Shown piece after piece: positions 36,573-44,600 of a stretch of DNA of 44,750 nucleotides; position 1 is the first letter of the stretch, and each line of letters begins with the position of its first letter. The stretch comes from an uncultured Bacteroides sp. (GTDB taxonomy: Bacteria > Bacteroidota > Bacteroidia > Bacteroidales > Bacteroidaceae): NCBI GenBank assembly GCA_944322355.1, contig CALUOT010000020.1, forward strand, positions 1 through 44,750, read 5' to 3'. A program made the position numbers and the translations under genes. A model generated the notes under the pieces. The model was not told the DNA's origin. It made no database searches and worked only from the letters and a program-made list of their open reading frames with translations.

Positions 36573-38939
36573 TTAGTTCCGCTTCCGGTATCCATCTTCT
36601 TGTTTTTCAACGAGTTGCTTCTTTTGCAGGTTTCTCAGCCATCGTTTGGCCGTTGTTTCAGGAACGTCGTGTTCTTGCGTGGCATCCATATACTCCGTGT
36701 AAGAGAATTTCTCAGGAAGCGAATCGAGTACGAGTTCGATGAGCCGTGGACGGTGCATCTCCTGAAGACGGCTGTCGCTGGCGGGCAGGGAGGTACTGAG
36801 CAGCAGGCTGTGTTCCAGCACCGTGGAGGCTATCTGCAAGGCAGCCCGGAAGTCTTCGTCCGTGCAAGTCACTTCCCGTGCTTCGGGCCAGTCGGCATAC
36901 TTGCGGAAGGCAGTGAGCACGGCTGCCATGCGCATGGTCTGTAGGCCGCAACGCACCAGGATGCCGTTTACCGCTTCCTGTCCATTGGCTTGCAGGCGGC
37001 GCATCTGGTCGCTGAAGTAACGGGTATGTTCCTCCCACTGTGCGGGCGTGAAGCTGACGATGGTGGGGCTTTGGAGCAAATGGAGGTGTATGCGGAACAA
37101 CTCTTCGCCCAGGCGGCGGAAGTGGGTCTCTTTGTCTACGTTGCCGGCTCCCGGTGCGCAGCTTTCCCACACGGCTTCCTGTTGGCGGGTGTAGAACAGG
37201 AAGCGGCTGAACAGTCCCGAATCCAGCGAGCGGAACAGGCCGGCAAACTGTTCGGGTGTGCCGCTCAGGCAGACGGCCAGCTTGGGATGGCGGGCTCGCT
37301 TGGGCTCCCCGTCTATCTTGAACGAGGAGGACACTTCTTCGTGGTGGTAGGCTTTGAGGAAGATGTCCTCGAAGTTGCCATAGTCCTGCTTGAAGGCGAC
37401 GCTCAGCGTGGCTATCTCGGTGGAGAAGAGGATGCAGCCCGTCTCCGGTGCCGCAGCCAGCGACTCGATGAGGCGGCTGCGGCTGGTGGTGGCGGGCAGG
37501 AGGAAGAAGAGGAGCACCGGCGGTTCGGGACGCAGTTGGAGGTTGGGTTTGCGTTTCTCCTTCAAGGCTTTGCGCTGTTCCATCTCCCACAGTACCTTGG
37601 CTTCTTCATACGCCCGCTTGCGGTCGCGGTTGACGTGCTCGTAGTGTTCCACGGTCGTTTCCAGCAGGGAAGCCACGCAACTCAACGCGCCCTTGCCGCT
37701 ACCGGCAGGCGCCACGGCGGCAAAGTAGAGCTGGGGACTGTAGTAACGGTCCTTGTAGAAGAAGCTGACCCCGGAGAACAGGGCGCTGCAACAGGTCAGG
37801 CTGCCCAGCAGGAGGATGTCGCGTTCGCGGGCGTTGGCGGCGAACGCGGTGCAGTGCTCCAACGGGAGCGGCAGCCTATCGTACACGCTGTCGGGAATGC
37901 AAGGCATGGAACGGAGCAGTTCTTCATTTTTTTCGGACAAATCGGCTTCTTCCTCCTGAGCGGATTTCTCGGTCGAGGGTCCTATGTGGCCCTTGGCCCT
38001 AAAATGAACCCTACTTGCTTTTTCCTCGCTTTCCATTTTCTCCTTAACGAATTGATAACCAGACAGTACGCGCTGGAGGATGTCTTGCTCGTTGAAGTCG
38101 GGCATGGCATGGCGGTAACTGTAGACTTCGATGAGTTTTTCCAGCTCTTTTTGCGAAAATCCTTTACGCCTTGCCGCGCGTCCCAGCTTCAGGGCAATGC
38201 TGTTGCGCTGTCCCGGGCGGAAGGGATATTCCTGCTCGAAGTAGTGGAGGAAGTGATGCAGGAAGCCTTCGTCTTCCCCGTTTTCCGGTTCGGTAGTCGG
38301 GATGGCCTGGGACGGTTCAGTCCGGGCGATGGCGGGCGGACAGGTGGGCGGTGTGTCGGGCATCGGGAAAGCTTCGGCCTGCGTGTTGTAGTAAGCCTCA
38401 GGGTCCCACGAGTAGTAGCACGGCTGGGTCAGCACCGCGCCTTGCGGGTCGTAGGGATGGCCCACGTGCCCGCTGATGGTCAGTGCCACCGCGTCGTAGA
38501 CGGGGCGGTAGCCTTTCTCCAAGTCTTCCTTGCGGGCGAGGACCCAGATCTTCACGCCATTGCCCGAAATGCTGCGAAAGACGAGCACGACGTAGGGCAA
38601 CGCGCTTGCCAGTCGGCAGATTTCGTCCGTCCGCCCGTCCGTGTGGTCCAGGTCGATGCAGAGCAGGCCGCTGTAAGCCCGCAGGTGAGTGACGGCATGT
38701 CCACCGAAGCAGATGGCCGACGGGGTGACGCAAGGCATGTTGTCCTTGATGCGTTTGGCCTCGGCTTCGTGTCCGGGCTGTGCTTTGAGCCGGCGGTGTT
38801 GCTCCACGGCTTCGCGATAGGTGTCGCCGGTGATGTCGGCTGCAAAGCGGTCAAGTGTGGTGTCCATGGCACACTTGCTCCGCACGCTGCTGAAGTGCGA
38901 GAAGTGTGTGTCGGTTCCGATGGGATTTGTTTGTTCCAT
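36573..38939 (-). CDS. VirE N-terminal / DUF3987 two-domain protein (BT4734-like)
   Basis: This 788-residue protein has an N-terminal BT4734/VirE-N domain at about 15-170 (FAADITGDTYREAVEQHRRL, SGLLCIDLDHTDGRTDEI, SISGNGVKIWVLA). A helical region at about 215-290 and a linker at about 311-325 (HFRAKGHIGPSTEK) follow. The DUF3987 domain covers about 330-700, with a P-loop (PAGSGKGALS) near 410. The C-terminal 60 residues resemble a winged helix. The domains suggest a primase-helicase-like role in DNA replication or mobile-element biology. The linker is encoded by one arm of an inverted repeat whose other arm follows the stop codon. A promoter lies at 39144-39174. Confidence 0.88.
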   Translation of the reverse strand: MEQTNPIGTDTHFSHFSSVRSKCAMDTTLDRFAADITGDTYREAVEQHRRLKAQPGHEAEAKRIKDNMPCVTPSAICFGGHAVTHLRAYSGLLCIDLDHTDGRTDEICRLASALPYVVLVFRSISGNGVKIWVLARKEDLEKGYRPVYDAVALTISGHVGHPYDPQGAVLTQPCYYSWDPEAYYNTQAEAFPMPDTPPTCPPAIARTEPSQAIPTTEPENGEDEGFLHHFLHYFEQEYPFRPGQRNSIALKLGRAARRKGFSQKELEKLIEVYSYRHAMPDFNEQDILQRVLSGYQFVKEKMESEEKASRVHFRAKGHIGPSTEKSAQEEEADLSEKNEELLRSMPCIPDSVYDRLPLPLEHCTAFAANARERDILLLGSLTCCSALFSGVSFFYKDRYYSPQLYFAAVAPAGSGKGALSCVASLLETTVEHYEHVNRDRKRAYEEAKVLWEMEQRKALKEKRKPNLQLRPEPPVLLFFLLPATTSRSRLIESLAAAPETGCILFSTEIATLSVAFKQDYGNFEDIFLKAYHHEEVSSSFKIDGEPKRARHPKLAVCLSGTPEQFAGLFRSLDSGLFSRFLFYTRQQEAVWESCAPGAGNVDKETHFRRLGEELFRIHLHLLQSPTIVSFTPAQWEEHTRYFSDQMRRLQANGQEAVNGILVRCGLQTMRMAAVLTAFRKYADWPEAREVTCTDEDFRAALQIASTVLEHSLLLSTSLPASDSRLQEMHRPRLIELVLDSLPEKFSYTEYMDATQEHDVPETTAKRWLRNLQKKQLVEKQEDGYRKRN
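37967..38014 (-). repeat. 48-bp inverted repeat, arm 2 (within the DUF3987 gene)
   Basis: This arm, read on the minus strand, encodes the linker HFRAKGHIGPSTEK between the VirE-N and DUF3987 domains. Together with arm 1 it brackets 36571-37966 (1396 bp), the whole C-terminal half. Confidence 0.85.
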
Positions 38940-39143
38940 AATTCTTCGTGTTTACAAGTCCGGCAGAGGCACCATTGCCTTTGCACGTTGCAAATCACGG
39001 AATAATCCGGAACATGGTTTTTGGCGTTTTTCCGCAGTATTAGTATTTTATAACATTGATTTTCAGCAGGTTGGTTTGTAGAAGGTGCGGCGTAGGTAAT
39101 GTTTCCTAAAAATGTAGGTAGTAATTATTTTCTTTCCCAAGGG

Positions 39144-39174
39144 CAAAGTTACGGAAACTATTCTTTTGTGCAAG
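39144..39174 (-). promoter_or_regulatory. Promoter of the VirE-N/DUF3987 gene
   Basis: On the minus strand, CTTG, a 19-bp spacer and TAACTTTG. Transcription would start near 39137, leaving a leader of about 200 nt. Confidence 0.6.
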
Positions 39175-39215
39175 AAAACATGAGTGGAAAATAGGTTAGA
39201 ATAGATAAAAATGAA

Positions 39216-39223
39216 TATATTTG
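39216..39223 (+). promoter_or_regulatory. -7 element for dinD
   Basis: TATATTTG matches TAnnTTTG and predicts transcription from near 39230. This rules out the upstream in-frame ATG at 39221 and supports the start at 39254. No clear SOS-box (LexA) site was recognised. Confidence 0.5.
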
Positions 39224-39253
39224 CTGATTAATAAAAGTAAATCACCGATCGTT

Positions 39254-40084
39254 ATGAAACAAGAGGAAATTCTGGCCCTGTTCCGCCAATTCGAATCTAT
39301 CGCTAACGAATATGAGGGTATAGAGTGTTGGAGCGCACGGGAACTGTCGAAATTGCTGGGCTACAGCCAATGGAGAAACTTTGAAAACATTATCGAGAAG
39401 GCTAAAATGGCTTGTGTCAATGCCGGTCAGGAAATAGCTTATCATTTTGCTGACGTCAGCAAAATGATCATGCTTGCCAAAGGTGCTCAACGTGAGGTAA
39501 ATGACTATATGCTTACTCGCTATGCCTGCTATCTCATTGCCCAAAACGGAGATTCTCGCAAGCCCGAAATAGCTTTTGCACAAAATTATTTTGCTGTACA
39601 GACGCGTCGTGCCGAGTTGGTGCAACAACGGATGTTGGAATATGAGCGGGTGCAGGCACGTGCCAAGCTCGCCGAGACGGAAAAGGTCTTGTCGGGTGTA
39701 CTTTATGAGCGTGGGGTGGATCAGAAAGGCTTCGCCATTATCCGTTCGAAGGGCGACAAAGCGCTTTTCAATCTTGATACAGCTCAGTTGAAGCGTAGAC
39801 TGGGGGCACCTGGCAGCCGTCCTGTCGCAGATTTCTTGCCTACTATTAGCATCAAGGCTAAAGATTTTGCTGCTGAAATGACGTCGGTGAATGTACAACA
39901 GAAGAATTTGCATGGGCAAGTAGGTATTGAGCGTGAACATGTGGATAATAATGCCGCTGTGCGCCAGATGTTGTTACAACGTGGTATTGTGCCCGAACAA
40001 CTTCCTCCTGGTGAGGACGTGAAGAAAGTGGAGCGTCGCCTTAAGGCTGAAGAAAAGAAAATCATAATGAAAAATCGTTCGTAA
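39254..40084 (+). CDS. dinD: DinD-like DNA damage-inducible protein
   Basis: From ATG 39254 the product is 276 residues, the DinD length. Conserved parts are ECWSARELSKLLGYSQWRNFENIIEKAK, then HFADVSKMI..KGAQREVNDYMLTRYACYLIAQNGD..KPEIAFAQNYFA (each shown in part). From family knowledge, E. coli DinD is SOS-induced and inhibits RecA filament activity. The N-terminus resembles a BRO/KilA-N-type phage antirepressor domain, as in other DinD proteins. It converges on the coiled-coil gene at 40098 (13 bp between stops) and may be an insertion into the VirE-N/amidase locus. Confidence 0.9.
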   Translation: MKQEEILALFRQFESIANEYEGIECWSARELSKLLGYSQWRNFENIIEKAKMACVNAGQEIAYHFADVSKMIMLAKGAQREVNDYMLTRYACYLIAQNGDSRKPEIAFAQNYFAVQTRRAELVQQRMLEYERVQARAKLAETEKVLSGVLYERGVDQKGFAIIRSKGDKALFNLDTAQLKRRLGAPGSRPVADFLPTISIKAKDFAAEMTSVNVQQKNLHGQVGIEREHVDNNAAVRQMLLQRGIVPEQLPPGEDVKKVERRLKAEEKKIIMKNRS

Positions 40085-40097
40085 CCTCATCCCTTTC

Positions 40098-40679
40098 TCA
40101 CCACGCCGCATTTTTCTTGGCTTGCTGCCATTCGGCTTCTTCGCGTTTCCGGGCTTGTTCGGTGGCGCGTTGTTTTTCTTTCTGTTCGGTTTTGAGCATT
40201 CGGGCATTTTCTGTTAGCCGAAGTTCTATCTTGTCTTGTATGTCGCGTAGTCTGCTACAGAGCCGTTCGCTGAGTATCTTTTCCGTGGCGAGCAGTGCTT
40301 CTACCTCCCTTTCTATCTGTCGTATCGCTTTCATTTCCGCCTTGTCGGAATGGGGAACGTAGTATCGATGTAGTTCTTGTTTCTCCTCTTCGGGCCAGTC
40401 TACAGAGTATGCATGTTCACGTTCGGTTTCCGGCAACCACAAGGACAGTTGTTCTAACAGGTCTTTGAACTCTTCGCTGGTCAGCCTTTCCCGCATTCCG
40501 GTGAGCCAGTTGGAAGTTCGGATGAGTTCCTTTTCCCGCGTGCGGAGGAAGGTCAAGCTGTATCGGGAAGGCATTCGTTCCAGTTCAGCCATTTCGTTTT
40601 CGATATGCTCCAAGACAGATCGATAACCTACCAATTCTTCCCTTATGACTGCCTTAATGCGGTCTGTAAAATCTTTCAT
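40098..40679 (-). CDS. Coiled-coil protein of unknown function
   Basis: This 193-residue soluble protein is highly charged. It is rich in Glu, Arg and Lys and predicted mostly helical, with long coiled coils at about 15-70 and 110-190 and a central LWLPETEREHAYSVDWPEEEKQ segment. No family is recognised. It has its own promoter (40852-40883) with a leader of about 165 nt and ends next to dinD in convergent orientation. Confidence 0.7.
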   Translation of the reverse strand: MKDFTDRIKAVIREELVGYRSVLEHIENEMAELERMPSRYSLTFLRTREKELIRTSNWLTGMRERLTSEEFKDLLEQLSLWLPETEREHAYSVDWPEEEKQELHRYYVPHSDKAEMKAIRQIEREVEALLATEKILSERLCSRLRDIQDKIELRLTENARMLKTEQKEKQRATEQARKREEAEWQQAKKNAAW

Positions 40680-40851
40680 TGAGTTTATTTCGTTGTTGTT
40701 ACTCTTTCAATTTCACCTTACTGTCCGATAGCCGACACAGGTTCACACAAGCTAAACACGAGTTCGCATTCGGCCGGTGAGACTTTGTGCACCTTTGCCG
40801 TGTCAACCGGATGACACGGGGCCGAGGCCTGCATGCCCTGTTCCCATTTTG

Positions 40852-40883
40852 CAAATGTAGGCAAGAAATTAGTAATGCGCAAA
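40852..40883 (-). promoter_or_regulatory. Promoter of the 40098 coiled-coil gene
   Basis: On the minus strand, TTTG (40883-40880), a 20-bp spacer and TACATTTG (40859-40852) fit the consensus fully. The start codon is about 165 nt downstream. Confidence 0.7.
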
Positions 40884-40900
40884 TAAAATGATTCACAGTT

Positions 40901-41344
40901 ATGCGAGAAATTCATTACCTCATCATCCATTGCAGCGCCACGCGCGCTGACCGCGACTTCCCGGTGGAACAACTGGAAGTCGCTCACCGGGCCCGGGGCT
41001 TCCGGGGCATCGGCTATCACTACTACATTCGCCGTGACGGTACGGTGGTCAACACACGCCCCATCGCCCGCATCGGTGCCCACTGCAAGGGTTACAATGC
41101 CCACAGTATCGGCATCTGCTACGAAGGAGGCCTGGATGCGGAAGGCCATCCCGCCGACACCCGCACCCCGGAACAGCGGAGAGCTCTGCACCAGTTGGTG
41201 TGGCAACTCTGGGACATCGTGGGACGCAACGTCCGCCTGTGCGGACATCGCGACCTCAGCCCCGACCTCGACGGCGACGGCACGGTGGAACCGGAGGAAT
41301 GGACCAAGCAGTGCCCGTGCTTTGATGTGGCGAAGGAGTTTTAA
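40901..41344 (+). CDS. N-acetylmuramoyl-L-alanine amidase (amidase_2 type)
   Basis: This 147-residue single-domain enzyme has zinc-ligand candidates H10 (IHCSAT), the histidine in CGHRDLSPD, and the cysteine near KQCPCFDV; tyrosine in GYHYYIRRDG is typical. There is no signal peptide, as for phage-type lysozymes/amidases of the T7 kind. From family knowledge it cleaves the bond between N-acetylmuramic acid and L-alanine in peptidoglycan. In Bacteroides it often accompanies the VirE-N/DUF3987 genes and the smalltalk peptide that follows it here. Confidence 0.92.
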   Translation: MREIHYLIIHCSATRADRDFPVEQLEVAHRARGFRGIGYHYYIRRDGTVVNTRPIARIGAHCKGYNAHSIGICYEGGLDAEGHPADTRTPEQRRALHQLVWQLWDIVGRNVRLCGHRDLSPDLDGDGTVEPEEWTKQCPCFDVAKEF

Positions 41345-41396
41345 TTCAATGAAGAACGAAATTCAATGAAGAATGAAGAACGAAGAATGAAGAATT
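41345..41396. repeat. AATGAAGAA repeat
   Basis: AATTCAATGAAGAACG is followed by further AATGAAGAATGAAGAACG and GAAGAATGAAGAATT units with a 7-bp period. It is the same repeat type as around tamL, here in one orientation only. Confidence 0.7.
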
Positions 41397-41421
41397 ATGT
41401 GGAAAGGAGGTGTGATACAGT

Positions 41422-41523
41422 ATGGCTATTAAGAAATCGGTTTGGGATACGATCCTGAAGGTGATTATCGCCGTGGCTTCGGCCATTGCCGGCGCCCTGG
41501 GCGCGAATGCGATGAATCTGTAA
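41422..41523 (+). CDS. 'Smalltalk' family small membrane peptide
   Basis: This is a 33-residue peptide: basic N-terminus (MAIKKSVWDT) and one hydrophobic helix rich in Ile, Ala and Gly (ILKVIIAVASAIAGALGAN). The size, the KxVWDTILKVIIA pattern and the position after the amidase fit the small Bacteroidales peptide family that NCBI calls smalltalk. An unusually strong AAGGAGGTGTGA Shine-Dalgarno sequence lies 13 bases upstream, uncommon in this phylum. Function unknown. Confidence 0.82.
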   Translation: MAIKKSVWDTILKVIIAVASAIAGALGANAMNL

Positions 41524-41530
41524 TGGTTTA

Positions 41531-41609
41531 TTAGTGGACGAGTTGACAAGTGGACAAGTGAACAAGGATTCCTTGTAGTCTCGTTAACTTGTCTCTTGTC
41601 CACTGATAA
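41531..41609. repeat. Imperfect inverted repeat with nested hairpin
   Basis: TTAGTGGACGAGTTGACAAG faces ACTTGTCTCTTGTCCACTGA after about 37 bases, and the arms are largely complementary. The centre holds a second perfect hairpin, ACAAGGATTCCTTGT. It lies between the smalltalk gene and the RHS gene and could terminate or process the smalltalk transcript. Confidence 0.7.
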
Positions 41610-41657
41610 GGAAACTTAAATCAATTTATTCTATTCACTCAAAAAAATCCAAGAATT

Positions 41658-44600
41658 ATGAAACGAAACCTTTTACTTTTATTCTTATGCAGCGTACTCG
41701 GCAGCTGGCTTTCCCCGGCTGCGGGGCAGACGACTTCGGGCGACGTGGACTATCATCTGAACCACAATCCCGGTGACTATCAAATAGCTACGCCCAATGC
41801 GGCAGCATTCAACAAGTATGTGAACAATCCTATTGACCTCTATTCGGGTACAGCCCGGGTAGACATTCCCCTCTACACCTTGAAAGATGGAGCCATCACG
41901 CTTCCTCTGAACCTGACCTACGCCACGACAGGCATCAAAGTCAGCGAAGAAGCCAGCTGGGTCGGCCTGGGCTGGAATCTGTCAGTCGGTGGGTATATCA
42001 CCCGTCGGGTGGTCGGGATAACGGACCGCTACTGTGCGCCCTCCTATTATGAAGGTGTCATCGAGGCATACGACCCATCCGGAAACAGACAACTCACCGG
42101 GTACGATTATGGTGGATGGACTGCCGCCCTACGCGAGGCGATGGATTGGTATTTATTTGAGCCCTCCGGACGTAAGGATCAGAACCGGGAGGGAAGATTT
42201 AACCCCGACGTATTCAACTACTCGTGTCCTGACGGCAGCGGTGCGTTTGTGATTGACTGGCGTGACAACAACATCTACCAGTTGGACCGTACACAAGACG
42301 TGAAGATAGAAAAAATCGTCACCAGCCAAACCGGTTCCGGAGAACCGATTACCGGTACACACACGTACCTCACGGGCTTCAAACTGACTTTTTCCAATGG
42401 AGTGACACACCGTTTTGACTTGAAGAGTTCCATGATTACGACAAGTCCTGCCAACTTGGGTACCCAGGCGGAAACTTATGCCTTGACCCAAACAACCTAT
42501 CCCAACGGGCAACAGGTGAACTACACGTATACGACCGTGAATAACCAAAGCTTCCATTATGGCGAAAGTTTAAAATCTACCGTTCCGGGTAGTGTATCTG
42601 GAGATAAAATCAACCTTGAGTGCAGCTACAGCAGCCGCAATTATTCGAATTTTGGAGGATTGGAAGTGATTTTGGATAAAATCGAAACGCCCAACTATCA
42701 GGTGTTATTCACGACCAGCACCCGGGAAGATTTGCCGGATGTGAAAAAACTGGATCGCATTCAGGTGAAAGCCCTGGCTACGGGAGCTGTCTGCCATGAC
42801 CAGCGTTTTTCGTACAGTTATTTCACCAGCTCCTCGACAGGCGGATATTGGAGTCAGTATATTGCCAACTTTTCAAGTTACCGGCAAACCAATCACCTGC
42901 TGAAACGTCTGCGCCTGGATGCCGTGTACAACATGGATGGCAGTACCGAAGGAGAACGCTACCAGTTCACTTACAACTCCAAAGCTCTACCCCGCAAGGA
43001 TTCGTATGCCGTGGACTACTGGGGATATTACAACGGACAGACAACTAATCAGTCATTTATTCCGGATCTGTACTACCTGATGCTGAACCATTATGATGCA
43101 TATCTGCGAATTAGCGATCTGCCGACAGATTATGGCCAACAGTTGCAGCAAGCTCTGCGTGCCTATGATTTCGAAAGCTGTAAGGCAGCCATCCTGATCG
43201 GTATCCAATACCCCACGGGCGGTTATTCGGAAATCGTGTACGAACCCCACCGTTTCACCGGTGATTACATCCCGACGGTGGCCCAATGCGATGACAGGCC
43301 GGATAATCTGATTCAGACGGAAACTATTTATGACAACAATTCGTTCTTTGCGCCCGATGATCTATATGATACTCCCAAGAATTATTCATATAACTTCTCG
43401 AAGGACATGACTGTGCGAATCCTGTTGACTCTTTCCAGGGGACAAAACAGCTGGAAAACCGTGGCCAATCACCGAGCCTACCTTTACTATGTGAAGAACG
43501 GGACGGAACAACGGGTGGATTTCTCCCTGAAAGAGGAATGCGAAGACCGTTATCAGAAAGAAGAAGTGAGCCATACGGCCAACCCCACAGCGACTTTAAG
43601 CAAAGAGGCTACGGTGGCCGTACCGGCAGGAACGGGTTGGTTTGTGGTGGATTATCCGGATGAACTGGGAGACCAGACTACCGGAAGCGGTACGAACGGA
43701 CGCATCGAGATGCTCATCGAATTTGAAAAGGAAGGGGCACCGGACGTGGAAACCGAATCGGAAGGAGCGGGTGTGCGCGTAAAGGAAATCAATTTCTACG
43801 ACTCTCCCTCCAAGCAGACGTTACTGCAAAAGACTTCGTATGAATATACCCAGCCCGGCAGTACCGCCACCAGCGGCGTGTTACAAAACTGCTTGCAGTT
43901 CGTCAACTACTACCCGCAGACGTATGAAGCTCTAGGAAAGTACGTGACGATCTCCGATGGTTCTCAGGATGTAACTTCTGCAACCTATTGTTCTGACAAG
44001 CTCGAAATTTCCGGCAGTAACTTCTTCTCTTCTCCCTACCAGACTTCCGTTAACGTGGGTTATACCTACGTGAAAGAGAAGGTGCAAGGTAACGAGCAGA
44101 ACGGCTACACGTTATACAAGTTCCACAACGAGGAGCCGCAAACCCGTGAACACACCATCCCGCTCTATGACCCCTTGAACGGGAAAGTGCAAGAATGTAC
44201 GGTTTATAATGCTACCGGCAACCAGCTTCGCAAGGAAAGTTATGTGTACGAGGCTCCCGTATACCATTATTATTATGGTTTGAACTTCTATGACCGCATC
44301 AACCTGTTTCCGGAACTTTTCATGAATACAGAATGGCAATGCATGGAAATGATAGAAAATTACGGTGACATACATCGTCCTGAGATGGTTTTCGACCATC
44401 GGGCTTTCGAAAAAGATCTTTTCGGGAATGGTGTCGCCCGTCTGGCCATGGTAGTCCATCCGCTGAACTTCCGCAACATTCTGCTGAAAGAAAAGACCGT
44501 GTGGGAGGACGGCGTGGAACGCAAGGAAACGTATACCTACAACAACACGACGTTGCAACTGAAGAGCCGGGAAATGACCTTGTCACCGGAAGGGACTGTA

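Larger units (their letters stand above)
38940..39253. other. Divergent intergenic region of the accessory locus
   Basis: This 314-bp gap holds the two promoters listed below and AT-rich leader sequence. No gene or terminator was recognised. An HU-like DNA-binding protein gene, which often lies next to VirE-N/DUF3987 in relatives, is absent here. Confidence 0.5.

Noticed and set aside
36990-39005. Long plus-strand reading frame opposite the VirE-N/DUF3987 gene
   Set aside because: It lies antisense to a gene with clear domains, has no recognisable motif, and arises from high-GC codon bias.
39221-39253. Upstream start of DinD
   Set aside because: It overlaps the -7 promoter element (39216-39223), so it would not be in the mRNA; family alignment supports 39254.
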